DNA from: an uncultured Lachnospiraceae bacterium
Lineage (GTDB): Bacteria > Bacillota > Clostridia > Lachnospirales > Lachnospiraceae
Assembly (NCBI GenBank): GCA_910579505.1
Contig: CAJTTZ010000004.1
Location: 134,328 to 198,327, forward strand
Direction of reading: 5' to 3'
DNA length: 64,000 nt
Shown here: positions 34,705-42,641 of the stretch, in pieces
How positions within the stretch are numbered: position 1 is the first letter of the stretch
How the letters are laid out: every line of letters starts with the position of its first letter
Notes under the pieces: model-generated
The model's database searches: none
What the model saw: only the letters and a program-made list of their open reading frames with translations
What the model was told of the DNA's origin: nothing
Program-made: the position numbers and the translations under genes

Positions 34705-34734
34705 ATTTTGTAAATTGATTTTACAAAATTATAT
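34705..34734 (-). promoter_or_regulatory. ROK operator and promoter of the regulator gene
   Basis: ATTTTGTAAA-TTGAT-TTTACAAAAT (34705-34729) is a perfect 10-bp inverted repeat. On the minus strand the -10 TATAAT (34728-34733 region) overlaps its edge, with TTGTGG 16 bp upstream. Binding here would block transcription of the ROK gene. Confidence 0.7.
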
Positions 34735-34812
34735 CATACCACAGTCTGCCCACAATTACCATGCCGCATTTTATACAATTTGAGCCACATAACAATTGTC
34801 TATTATTACAGA

Positions 34813-34874
34813 TTGACTCTTATTCTCTCCTGCATTAATATGTAAATATAATTTGATAAATCATTTTACAAAAT
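34813..34874 (+). promoter_or_regulatory. Promoter and second ROK operator of the SDR operon
   Basis: TTGACT (34813-34818), a 17-bp spacer and TAATAT (34836-34841), then at 34851-34874 a site sharing the right half TTTTACAAAAT and the ATTTG left half of the regulator's operator. The site covers the likely transcription start, consistent with repression. Confidence 0.7.
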
Positions 34875-34897
34875 AACCTAATCAAAAGGAGGCAAAC

Positions 34898-35674
34898 ATG
34901 GGAATTATCGAAAAAATGAAACTTGACGGAAAAAGAGGATTTGTTACCGGCGGTGCGAGAGGTATCGGCAAGAGCACCGCTGCCGCGTTCGCCGAGGCAG
35001 GCGCAGACATTGCAATCGTAGATCTCGACATTGACGAGGCAGAAAAGACGGCTGCAGAGCTTTCCGGCAGTACGGGGCAAAAAGTGATCGCAATCGGGTG
35101 CGACTGCACCAGCCCGGAGCAGGTGGACGCTATGGTGCAGAAGGTCGTCGACGAGCTCGGCGGACTTGATTTCTGCCACAACAACGCCGGAATCTGTATC
35201 AACGCCCCGGCCGAAGAAATGACTTACGACCAGTGGAACAAAGTGATCAACATCAATCTGAACGGCATATTCCTCACCGATATCGCAGCCGGAAAATATA
35301 TGCTGGCGCATGGCGGCGGTTCCATCATCAACACGGCTTCCATGTCGGCCCATATCGTCAACGTTCCCCAGCCGCAGTGCGCCTATAATGCCTCAAAGGC
35401 GGCCGTGATACAGCTCACGAAATCGCTGGCAATCGAATGGGCAAAGCGGGGCGTACGTGTAAACAGCATCAGCCCCGGATACATCGGGACAGAGCTGACG
35501 CTAAACTCTCCCACACTTGTTCCGCTGATTGAAAAATGGAACGCGATGGCTCCGCTCGGAAGAATGGGGACCCCGGAAGAACTTCAGTCCATCTGCGTTT
35601 ACCTGGCGGGTGATACCAGTTCCTTTACCACAGGTTCCGACTTTATTGTTGACGGCGCATTTACCTGTTTTTGA
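34898..35674 (+). CDS. SDR-family sugar/polyol dehydrogenase
   Basis: A 258-aa classical short-chain dehydrogenase. TGGARGIGKS is the NAD(P)-binding glycine motif, NNAGI follows, the catalytic serine is in NTASMSAH and the catalytic Tyr/Lys in YNASKAA. It begins the ROK-controlled operon before a GPH sugar transporter and a HAD phosphatase, so a sugar or sugar alcohol is the probable substrate. The aspartate VDLDID after strand 2 favours NAD. Confidence 0.9.
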   Translation: MGIIEKMKLDGKRGFVTGGARGIGKSTAAAFAEAGADIAIVDLDIDEAEKTAAELSGSTGQKVIAIGCDCTSPEQVDAMVQKVVDELGGLDFCHNNAGICINAPAEEMTYDQWNKVININLNGIFLTDIAAGKYMLAHGGGSIINTASMSAHIVNVPQPQCAYNASKAAVIQLTKSLAIEWAKRGVRVNSISPGYIGTELTLNSPTLVPLIEKWNAMAPLGRMGTPEELQSICVYLAGDTSSFTTGSDFIVDGAFTCF

Positions 35675-35722
35675 TAATCCGAAAGGTATTTCTTAATGAT
35701 TGGGAAAGGTGGACAACAAACT

Positions 35723-37054
35723 ATGAAAAAATGGGGAAAACGCATTGGTTATGGAATCGGGGATCTCGGATGTAATCTGGTTTTCAGTACCATGGCATCC
35801 TATCTGATGGTTTTTTATACGGATGTATTTGGCATTACGGCCGCGGCCGCAGGCACTATGATGCTCGTAACAAAGTTTATCGACGCCTTTACCGATACAG
35901 GCATGGGACTGATTGTTGACAGGACACACACCAAATGGGGACAGGGGCGGCCATATTTTCTACTGGGCGCCGTCCCCTTCGCCATCTTTACGTTTCTGAC
36001 ATTCTATATTCCGAGTTGGGACGATAACGGCAGGCTTGTCTGGGCATACGTGACTTACTGCCTGCTCTGCACTGCCTACACAGTGGTCAACATACCTCTC
36101 AACACGATTGTCCCGCGGCTGACCTCCGATATCCATGAAAGAGATATATTGGTCTCGACAAGAATGGTATGCGCGCTGGTCGGAACCGCCATTGTCATGA
36201 CAATCACGGAGCCGCTTGTACGGTTCCTTGGCCATGGTAATGAGGCGAAGGGCTACCTTCTCACCATGACCGTCTACGGAATTGCCGCCATGTGCATCTT
36301 CTTTGTTACGTTTGCAAGCACGAAGGAAGTTGTGCCGCCGACAATCAACCAGAAGCATTCTTCCCTCCGGGAAGATTTTAAAGGGCTCACCGGCCAGGCA
36401 TGGATTTTGTTTTTGCTGAATCTGTTTTACTTTTCGCTGTATGTGGTAAGGAGTACGACGGTCCTCTATTATTTCAAGTATAACCTTGGCCGTACAGACT
36501 GGATGTCCCTTGTGGGTATATTGGGCATCCTTTCCGGCTTACCGATGCTGTTTTTGCTCCCGGCCCTGGAAAAAAGATACAGCAAACGAAATCTAATGTT
36601 CTTCAGTATCGCTCTATACATAGCCGGCGACCTCCTGATCTTTGCCGGTAAAAACTCGGCCGCCTGTCTCCTTGTCGGCCTAGTCGTCACCGGGCTTGGA
36701 ATCTACGGCATTTTTGGAATCACCTTCGCCATGCAGCCGGATGTCATAGATTACTCGGAATATAAGAAAAACGCAAGCGTAGCCGGCCTGATCGCCGCTT
36801 TTCAGGGATTTTTTGTCAAAGGCGGCATGGGACTTACCAGCTTCGTCATCGGCGCTTTCCTAAAAAACGGCGGGTACGTTGCCAATGCGGTGCAGACGGA
36901 GAAGTCTCTCTCTTATATCCAGATCTGCTTTATCTGGATTCCCATTGTTCTGTGCGCGCTGATTGCCGTCTGTACCTATTTTTATAAATTGGACGGTCTG
37001 CGCACGGAAATGACACTGGAGTTGGATGCAAGACGCGGAAACAGGAGGTCATGA
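35723..37054 (+). CDS. GPH-family sugar:cation symporter (MFS)
   Basis: A 12-TM transporter of the glycoside-pentoside-hexuronide family, starting MKKWGKRIGYGIGDLGCNLV. The GPH features DTGMGLIVDRTHTKWGQGRPY and the mid-loop after TM6 are present. The start at 35723 is preferred (AAAGGTGG upstream, normal family N-terminus); an in-frame ATG 27 bp upstream is possible. Substrate unknown, probably the same sugar or glycoside as the SDR. Confidence 0.9.
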   Translation: MKKWGKRIGYGIGDLGCNLVFSTMASYLMVFYTDVFGITAAAAGTMMLVTKFIDAFTDTGMGLIVDRTHTKWGQGRPYFLLGAVPFAIFTFLTFYIPSWDDNGRLVWAYVTYCLLCTAYTVVNIPLNTIVPRLTSDIHERDILVSTRMVCALVGTAIVMTITEPLVRFLGHGNEAKGYLLTMTVYGIAAMCIFFVTFASTKEVVPPTINQKHSSLREDFKGLTGQAWILFLLNLFYFSLYVVRSTTVLYYFKYNLGRTDWMSLVGILGILSGLPMLFLLPALEKRYSKRNLMFFSIALYIAGDLLIFAGKNSAACLLVGLVVTGLGIYGIFGITFAMQPDVIDYSEYKKNASVAGLIAAFQGFFVKGGMGLTSFVIGAFLKNGGYVANAVQTEKSLSYIQICFIWIPIVLCALIAVCTYFYKLDGLRTEMTLELDARRGNRRS

Positions 37055-37704
37055 TGAGATACAAAGGCGCCATTTTTGATATGGACGGCGTTCTCTTTGA
37101 TACGGAGCGCATTTACCAACAGACATGGCAGGAAATTGCCGCCGAAAGGGAACTTTCCCTTGCTGACGGTTTCCTACAGGCAGTTTCGGGAACAAACGGG
37201 GCACATATGCGGCATGTCATCGAGGAATATTACCACGTCTCGGATGGCGCCCCCATCATCGAACAATGTATGCTGCAAGTCAGGCAGAAACTCTCTGTAC
37301 ATGTTCCCATGAAAAAGGGCGTGCGGGAAATACTGTCCTTTTTCCGGGAGCATGGCATCGACATAGCCGTGGCCAGCAGCAGCGCAGCCCCACAGATCGA
37401 ATCAAACCTTCAGATGACCGGCATTCGGGATTATTTTTCCGAAATCATAAGCGGCTCAGAAGTCACATGCGGAAAGCCCGCGCCGGATATTTTTCTGCTT
37501 GCGGCGAAAAGACTGGGACATGCTCCAAATACATGTATTATATTTGAGGACAGCGAAAACGGCATAAAAGCCGGTCACGCGGCCGGCTGTTTTACGGTAA
37601 TGGTGCCTGACCTGATCGCAGTGTCGCCTGCCATAGAACCTCTTTGTTCTATCATTTGCACGGATCTGGACGAGGCAAAAGAAAAGATTCGCCCTTTTAT
37701 CTGA
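37054..37704 (+). CDS. HAD-family sugar phosphatase / phosphomutase-like
   Basis: A ~216-aa HAD hydrolase. FDMDGVLFDTE provides the nucleophile and acid/base aspartates, SSS is motif II, GKPAPDIFL motif III, and FEDSENGIKAG motif IV. It resembles beta-phosphoglucomutase and 2-deoxyglucose-6-phosphatase members. The second of two adjacent ATGs is chosen for its 5-nt spacing to GGAGG; it overlaps the transporter stop, so translation is coupled. Confidence 0.9.
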   Translation: MRYKGAIFDMDGVLFDTERIYQQTWQEIAAERELSLADGFLQAVSGTNGAHMRHVIEEYYHVSDGAPIIEQCMLQVRQKLSVHVPMKKGVREILSFFREHGIDIAVASSSAAPQIESNLQMTGIRDYFSEIISGSEVTCGKPAPDIFLLAAKRLGHAPNTCIIFEDSENGIKAGHAAGCFTVMVPDLIAVSPAIEPLCSIICTDLDEAKEKIRPFI

Positions 37705-37794
37705 ATTTTGTGCTATACTATGGTATGTCATTTGGAAAAGGCTTCACCGCCTGGTTTCAAACAGCTTGTACCACATTATGAAAAGGGGCGTCAC

Positions 37795-38298
37795 ATGATC
37801 GCATTACAGATAAAAAACATCAAACAATTCATGAACCAGTTTCTGGCGGGGGACGCCTTCGACTCCTTTTTGCTGGAACAGGCTTCCATCAGCACCTACA
37901 ATACCTTCACCATAGATGGCCGCGAAAACAGGGCGTTCTACACTTCCGAAGAATGGGAAGACGGGGAAACCAGACCCTACGAATTTACACAGTGGAAAAA
38001 GATACGCCCTGTCTGTTTTGATCTGATCAAAGGAAAGCGCACGCCCACGGCATTTCATTTTGTGCTGCACCTGATTCCCGAATATACGGCGTCCCTTCTG
38101 GAAAAAGGCGACACTGCCGTCACCCCGGATCAGGTAAAGGCCTTTGTGCTCAACATAAAATATGACGGCACGTCCCTCACGCTCATCACCGGCACCGCCT
38201 TCCACACCTTTCTCATGGATAAGACGCCGGACGCGATCTGGGACAGAGCCGTCAGACAATTTTTAACAAAGCGGCAGATTGATTACGATGAAATATAA
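37795..38298 (+). CDS. DUF5721-like protein of unknown function
   Basis: A 167-aa protein. The start at 37795 has GGGG 6 nt upstream; a longer frame would begin within the promoter (a TATACT -10 near 37713). It contains FLLEQASISTYNTFTIDGR, FTQWKKIRPVCFDLIKGKRTP, and WDRAVRQFLTKRQI. This family is widespread in Lachnospiraceae and has no known function. No TM or signal peptide. Confidence 0.75.
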   Translation: MIALQIKNIKQFMNQFLAGDAFDSFLLEQASISTYNTFTIDGRENRAFYTSEEWEDGETRPYEFTQWKKIRPVCFDLIKGKRTPTAFHFVLHLIPEYTASLLEKGDTAVTPDQVKAFVLNIKYDGTSLTLITGTAFHTFLMDKTPDAIWDRAVRQFLTKRQIDYDEI

Positions 38299-38307
38299 AT
38301 TCATAAA

Positions 38308-38440
38308 ATTGCGCAGATATCACAACCAACACAGACGCGCTTTCGCTCCGTTCCAGACGCAGCGGTACTAGGTTCGAAAATACCTTGCCAAGTACCGGCG
38401 TCTTTCAAGGGTCTGCTTATGGTTATGATATCTGCGCAAT
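38308..38440. other. Long, branched inverted-repeat element (candidate structured RNA)
   Basis: The ends form a 21-bp stem with one G-T mismatch: ATTGCGCAGATATCACAACCA (38308-38328) with 38420-38440. Inside, CAGAC/GTCTG (38332, 38411), AGACGC/GCGTCT, GGTACT/AGTACC and AGGT/ACCT nest, leaving a TCGAAAAT loop. It fills the gap between two convergent genes. The nested pairing is far more than a terminator needs. Family and strand unknown. Confidence 0.6.
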
Positions 38441-38458
38441 GATTGGAATATTAAAAAA

Positions 38459-38806
38459 TTACCACCAGCCCCTCTGATAATAATGCAGGGAAAACTCCGC
38501 CGCCGCCATCACCATGGCAAATAGCAGCATGATGACTAACATCAGGATCGCCGGAAAGTCATAGACAAACTTACATTTTTCCGCATTGCTTTTATGGTTT
38601 TCCACCAGAATCTCCACGCCCAGCAGGACAAAAACCACGGGCCAGAACTGGAAAATCAGCTCATAGTGCAGTGTCGGAACCACCATATGTATGAGGAACA
38701 GCACGCCGAACATAATAAGCGTCATCCCGAAAGTTACAGAGCCGACCCGGCGGGTTCGCAGCGTCCCGGATTCCTCCCTGAAACTGTCTTTTTCCTGAAT
38801 ATCCAT
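38459..38806 (-). CDS. Small membrane protein of ECF sigma operon
   Basis: A 115-aa protein starting at 38804-38806 with GGGGGGGAG upstream. Two TM segments (VTFGMTLIMFGVLFLIHMVV and the C-terminal PAILMLVIMLLFAMV region) flank a short loop, as in LiaF/DUF5668-type membrane proteins. Part of the sigma / hypothetical / TM2 operon. Function unknown. Confidence 0.7.
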   Translation of the reverse strand: MDIQEKDSFREESGTLRTRRVGSVTFGMTLIMFGVLFLIHMVVPTLHYELIFQFWPVVFVLLGVEILVENHKSNAEKCKFVYDFPAILMLVIMLLFAMVMAAAEFSLHYYQRGWW

Positions 38807-38810
38807 TTGT

Positions 38811-39587
38811 CTACTCCCCCCCCTGCTCATTTTTTTGCGCATTTCCTGCATCTGCGCCCTGATCCTCCACATAGTATGCTTCTGCATTCTGTCCATACGC
38901 TTTCTGCGCTCCCACATCCTGCTTCTGCTCTCCCATAACCTTCACGTCCGCACTTTGTCCGTCCGCGTTCCCCGCGTCAGCCTCCCGGTCTTCCACAATC
39001 TCCCCGGGCAATGCCGCAGGCTTTCTATATGCGTCCGCCTCACTCCTCCTGTCAGTATCCGCAGACTCAAACTTCTTTCCGCGAAGGAGCGACACACCGA
39101 ACCAGATGATCGCAATTGCTATGGCAGCCCTCGGCAGCCTGTCTCTCGTAAAATAATAGATATCCCTCATAATCGGATTATCCCAGCCCACGTAACTTCT
39201 CACCATACCAAAAACTTGATCCCACAGCATACAGATGCCGAGCACAATACAGACCACCGCCGCGATGTTGCGGTTTCTCTTATTCATATTCAGCTTAAAG
39301 CGACTGACATCCCATCCGCCGATGCCGAAGAGGTATTCGTCCTCCAGAGCCGCAAACTGCCCTGCATCCATCCCGCCGATATTGTTGGCATGGAAGAAGG
39401 CATATATGTAAAGTGTGACGGGAAATACCGCCAGCACGGCGAGCTGGGTGATGGAAACCACGGCGATCATCCCCATAAACCCAAGCATAAAGCTCAGCCC
39501 CATCTTCATCAGCCCCATATACATATGTCCCGCCCCCGGACAGAGGGAAAATACAAACAACCAAAATCTCTTCTTCTGCTTTTTCAT
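38811..39587 (-). CDS. TM2-type membrane protein with low-complexity tail
   Basis: A 258-aa protein starting at 39585-39587 (GGGAGG at 9 nt). The N-terminus FWLFVFSLCPGAGHMYMGLM matches TM2-domain proteins; further TM segments are near residues 28-60, 110-130 and 155-175. The last ~80 residues are disordered and rich in A, D, G, Q and E. An 8-G run at the very 3' end encodes the last Gly-Gly; slippage would alter only the C-terminus. Third gene of the ECF sigma operon. Confidence 0.75.
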   Translation of the reverse strand: MKKQKKRFWLFVFSLCPGAGHMYMGLMKMGLSFMLGFMGMIAVVSITQLAVLAVFPVTLYIYAFFHANNIGGMDAGQFAALEDEYLFGIGGWDVSRFKLNMNKRNRNIAAVVCIVLGICMLWDQVFGMVRSYVGWDNPIMRDIYYFTRDRLPRAAIAIAIIWFGVSLLRGKKFESADTDRRSEADAYRKPAALPGEIVEDREADAGNADGQSADVKVMGEQKQDVGAQKAYGQNAEAYYVEDQGADAGNAQKNEQGGE

Positions 39588-39591
39588 CTCA

Positions 39592-40089
39592 TCAATCCTC
39601 CCAAGTTTTATAATTTGTAATCTTTTCCGAAATGTTTCTGAAATACTTCCTTCTTGCGTCCGCTCTCTCCTGCCCCGCCTGATACCGTCTCCATGTTCTC
39701 TCGATATCCCGCTGTCTCTCAAGCGCGTCCCGCTCCCATTCGTCCACGCTCTCCGTTTCCTCCTCATACAGCGTTCCCAGAATACCGGGCTGCGGCATCT
39801 GCGGCGTTTCCACCCCGTCCACAGGCACGAGGAAGAGTACTGCCAGAGCCGCCGCCATCCCTACCAGAACTTTAGCACGGTAAGAAAAAAGCGCGCGCTG
39901 CCTTTCTTTCCTTTTTCCTTCCTGTATGTGTGAAAATATATTTCCTCTCAAATGTCCCGGCGCGTGCAAAAGCTCCCGTTCCTCAACCGTCTCAATCAGC
40001 CGCATCAGTTCTTCTTCAGTCAAAGGAGCCGGGAGGGAAACGTCACATCTATTCAGTTTTTTTCTCTCTTCCGTAATATTATGTATCAT
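39592..40089 (-). CDS. Single-pass membrane protein, possible anti-sigma factor
   Basis: A 165-aa protein overlapping the sigma gene stop by 4 bp (ATGA). An N-terminal cytoplasmic ~65 residues (APLTEEELMRLIETVEE) precede one TM segment (LVGMAAALAVLFLVPV) and a charged extracytoplasmic helix. No zinc motif. Position and topology fit an anti-sigma factor; this is inference. Confidence 0.6.
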   Translation of the reverse strand: MIHNITEERKKLNRCDVSLPAPLTEEELMRLIETVEERELLHAPGHLRGNIFSHIQEGKRKERQRALFSYRAKVLVGMAAALAVLFLVPVDGVETPQMPQPGILGTLYEEETESVDEWERDALERQRDIERTWRRYQAGQERADARRKYFRNISEKITNYKTWED

Positions 40090-40583
40090 GCGCCCTTCTC
40101 CTTTTCATACATCCTGCGAAGCATACTTCTCGCCCTGTAAATCTGTGTCTGTATGGTCTTTTTCTTAACGCCTCTCTGTCCTGCGATCTCACCCGCATCC
40201 AGTTCATCATAATAATATGCCTTGGCGATTTCATCATAGGGAGGCTTTAAGGACAGACACCTTGAAAGCAGTGTCTCCCGCACCTCCTTTTCAAGGCAGA
40301 TGCTCTCCGGCGTCTGCTGCACTGCCGCCTCATTTCCTCCGGCAGTTCCCGCGCTTTTGCCGGAAGGCGTTCCCCCATCCGGCGCCCTTGCGCTCTCAAA
40401 TCCCAGATCCGCCGTCGGAATATTCCGCCGCCCCGCGCTCTGCAGATAGTCCAGACATTTGTTGGTGGCGATCCGGCAGACCCACGCCTTTTCATATCTT
40501 CCGTCAAACTCTTCCAGATGCCTGTAGACCGATAAAAACGTTTCCTGCGCCAAATCTTCGGAGGCAAAATAATCCGATGTCAT
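40086..40583 (-). CDS. ECF-type sigma factor (start uncertain)
   Basis: Region 2 (SEDLAQETFLSVYRHL, AWVCRIATNKCLDYLQ) and region 4 (DELDAGEIAGQRGVKKKTIQTQIYRAR) of an ECF sigma factor, separated by a low-complexity Gly/Ser linker. The ATG at 40581-40583 has no RBS and would omit region 2.1. The same frame continues upstream for 25 codons (LIDSYQHLVFSICYKM) to an AAAGGAGG, but only ATT or ATC codons (40653-40658) sit at proper spacing. The true start is probably one of these rare codons. Confidence 0.85.
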   Translation of the reverse strand: MTSDYFASEDLAQETFLSVYRHLEEFDGRYEKAWVCRIATNKCLDYLQSAGRRNIPTADLGFESARAPDGGTPSGKSAGTAGGNEAAVQQTPESICLEKEVRETLLSRCLSLKPPYDEIAKAYYYDELDAGEIAGQRGVKKKTIQTQIYRARSMLRRMYEKEKGA

Positions 40584-40757
40584 TTTATAGCATATTGAAA
40601 AGACAAGATGCTGGTAAGAATCAATCAGCGCTGATAATTGTTCTTCCCTGTTGATAATATCTGCCTCCTTTCCTCCGCAATTTTTATACCCGCAAATTCG
40701 CGTCTCATATATATGAACGGGACTGCCCCCGCATTGTCTTCAAAATTTTTCAAATTT

Positions 40758-41114
40758 TTACTTTTTTGGCTTTGGTTTAAAAATGAGACTGGCAATATAA
40801 CCGAACACCAGCGCCGCCGAACATCCTACCGCGCCCGTCTTGAAGCCGCCCTGAAACAGGCCGATAAAACCGCTCTCATCCACAGCCTCCTTCACGCCCT
40901 TCATTAATATATTGCCGTAACCGAGAAGCGGCACGCTGGCTCCCGCCCCCGCAAACTCCATGAAAGGCTCATACCATCCGACAAAGCTGATCACCGCTCC
41001 CACACAGACCAGCAGCACCATGACACGCCCCGGCAAAAGCTTCGTCTTTTCCAGAAGAATCTGCACGAGCGCGCAGATCAGTCCGCCGACCCAGAATGCA
41101 TTGATATAATCCAT
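40758..41114 (-). CDS. spoVAE: Stage V sporulation protein AE
   Basis: A 118-aa membrane protein of the SpoVA channel, which moves dipicolinic acid into the forespore. The start at 41112-41114 has GGAGG at 8 nt. PGRVMVLLVCVGAVI and LGYGNILMKGVKEAVDE, and GLFQGGFKTGAVGCSAAL, match the SpoVAE/AEB family. spoVAC and spoVAD are not beside it. It indicates spore-forming ancestry. Confidence 0.9.
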   Translation of the reverse strand: MDYINAFWVGGLICALVQILLEKTKLLPGRVMVLLVCVGAVISFVGWYEPFMEFAGAGASVPLLGYGNILMKGVKEAVDESGFIGLFQGGFKTGAVGCSAALVFGYIASLIFKPKPKK

Positions 41115-41150
41115 CGTCTTTTCCTCCATGTCCAAACATCATTTTGCTGT

Positions 41151-41197
41151 TAGTACAACGAATAATAAATATCAGAAATTAAGTATTCGTTGTACTA
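41151..41197. other. 14-bp perfect inverted repeat upstream of spoVAE
   Basis: TAGTACAACGAATA (41151-41164) and its exact complement TATTCGTTGTACTA (41184-41197) are separated by 19 AT-rich bases. It is 37 bp upstream of the spoVAE start. Two dimer half-sites or a hairpin are possible; a regulator site for spoVAE is plausible. Confidence 0.55.
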
Positions 41198-41280
41198 GTT
41201 TCTGTCATTTGGAAAAGATTATGCAAGATTATAAAATTTGTACTCTTTCCTACCCTATAAAGTGAAAACGTATGAAATGT

Positions 41281-41335
41281 AAATGGGAACGCTCCCAAAT
41301 CCGATAGGATACGTTCCCATTTCGTTTTCTTTCCG
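41281..41335. terminator. Hairpin between aroK and spoVAE
   Basis: AAATGGGAACG (41281-41291) pairs perfectly with CGTTCCCATTT (41312-41322); an outer GAAAACG/CGTTTTC pair and an inner ATCC/GGAT extend it. On the plus strand it runs into CGTTTTCTTT; on the minus strand it lies 43 bp past the aroK stop. It could terminate aroK. Confidence 0.55.
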
Positions 41336-41365
41336 TATGCATATACCCTCGCAGTTTCCTGCCAG

Positions 41366-41863
41366 TCAGAAGCCGGAGGCAATTTGCGCTACGATTTCAC
41401 GGATTGGCAGTCCATCGCAGTCCACAGTCACATCGGCATATTTTTCGTAGAGCGGCTGCCGCTCCTCATACAGCCCGTCCAGATCCTGCCCGTCCCTCAA
41501 TGTCACGCCCCGCTCTGTGAGGTCCCCGAGCCGCTCCCGGATTCCCTCCAGAGGCAGCGAAAGGTAAACCACTGTGCCGATCTGCCTATAATGCGCCATG
41601 GCGCGTTCCCCGTAAACCGCGCTGCCCCCGGTAGCAATCACCGTCCGCCGCACGTCCAAGGATTCACCCACAGCCTCCTCCGTCCGCCAGAAACCTTCCA
41701 CGCCCTGTTCTGCAATGATCTCGTGCAAAAGCTTTCCTTCCCTGCTCTGGATCACCAGGTCGGCATCCACAAAAGCATAGCCGAGTTTCTTTGCCAGCAC
41801 CACGCCCACCGTGCTTTTTCCGACGCCCGGCATACCTATTAAAACGATATTATCCTTATTCAC
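41366..41863 (-). CDS. aroK: Shikimate kinase
   Basis: Phosphorylates shikimate with ATP in aromatic amino acid synthesis. A 165-aa P-loop kinase: GMPGVGKST (Walker A, residues 9-17), DADLVIQ (shikimate aspartate), TGGSAV (substrate loop), and RPLYEKYADVTVD. The start is GTG; between its AAAGG and the GTG lies a TTTACATAA motif. Isolated from other aro genes. Confidence 0.94.
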   Translation of the reverse strand: MNKDNIVLIGMPGVGKSTVGVVLAKKLGYAFVDADLVIQSREGKLLHEIIAEQGVEGFWRTEEAVGESLDVRRTVIATGGSAVYGERAMAHYRQIGTVVYLSLPLEGIRERLGDLTERGVTLRDGQDLDGLYEERQPLYEKYADVTVDCDGLPIREIVAQIASGF

Positions 41864-41934
41864 AACTTATGTAAACCTTTCCGCTCCGCACTATTTCGAG
41901 TTATGTAAACTCGATCCCTATGCAGATATTTCTT

Positions 41935-42312
41935 CTACTTCAAATACGCTAAAACCTCCACCTCACAGAGCACGTCCTTGGGGAGCTGCTTTACCGCCAC
42001 ACAGCTTCTCGCCGGCTTCTCGGTGAAATACTTTTCATACACCGCGTTGAATGCCGCGAAATCCGCCATCTCCGCCAGAAAACAGGTTGTCTTTACCACC
42101 TTTGTATAGTCTGTGCCTGCCTCCGCCAGAATCGCGCCCACATTCTTCATTGCCTGTTCCGCCTGCTCGGTCACATCTTTGCCCTTGATCTCTCCCGTGG
42201 CAGGGTCAATCGGAATCTGCCCTGACGCAAAAAGGAAATCCCCCGCAATGATTCCCTGAGAATAAGGTCCGATTGCAGCCGGCGCTTTGTCTGTCGACAC
42301 TTTGGTTAACAT
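41935..42312 (-). CDS. ridA: RidA-family enamine/imine deaminase
   Basis: A 125-aa Rid-family trimer subunit. It hydrolyses reactive enamine/imine intermediates from PLP enzymes. The signature PAAIGPYSQGI at the N-terminus and GKDVTEQAEQAMKNVGAIL, and the catalytic arginine in the ARSCVAV segment, are intact. The RBS is AAAGGAG at 8 nt. Confidence 0.95.
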   Translation of the reverse strand: MLTKVSTDKAPAAIGPYSQGIIAGDFLFASGQIPIDPATGEIKGKDVTEQAEQAMKNVGAILAEAGTDYTKVVKTTCFLAEMADFAAFNAVYEKYFTEKPARSCVAVKQLPKDVLCEVEVLAYLK

Positions 42313-42336
42313 AATATTTTCTCCTTTCTTTTCACT

Positions 42337-42567
42337 CTACTCTCCGAATTTTGCCTTCACATAGAACCCCCTGGCATTTTCGATGACTTCCGTCACCACG
42401 CCCTCCCGCTCCAGCATCCGTTCCCTGAAAGGAAAGTTGCCCGACATCGCAAGAGACGGGTCTATCGTATAATAATAATTGCTTGGAAGAACGCCCTCTG
42501 TCACCGTCACCCGGTCCCCCTCCTTGAGAAGCCCCGGACGTTCCATCTTAAACTCCATTTCCCTCAT
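42337..42567 (-). CDS. Small conserved protein of unknown function
   Basis: A 76-aa protein (RPGLLKEGDRVTVTEGV, then YTIDPSLAMSGNFPFRERM, then EGVVTEVIENARGFYVKAKF). It looks like a small all-beta domain. It is 24 bp upstream of ridA and probably cotranscribed. No function recognised. Confidence 0.65.
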   Translation of the reverse strand: MREMEFKMERPGLLKEGDRVTVTEGVLPSNYYYTIDPSLAMSGNFPFRERMLEREGVVTEVIENARGFYVKAKFGE

Positions 42568-42641
42568 GCCTGTCTCACTTCCTTCTCAATCAAGTCTACC
42601 ACATACAAAGGCAGACTGCCACCCAGTTTTGTAAGCTGCCC

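Noticed and set aside
38459..38917. A longer version of the 115-aa membrane protein gene starting at 38917
   Set aside because: It would overlap the TM2-type gene by ~100 bp in another frame, and only the ATG at 38806 has an RBS.
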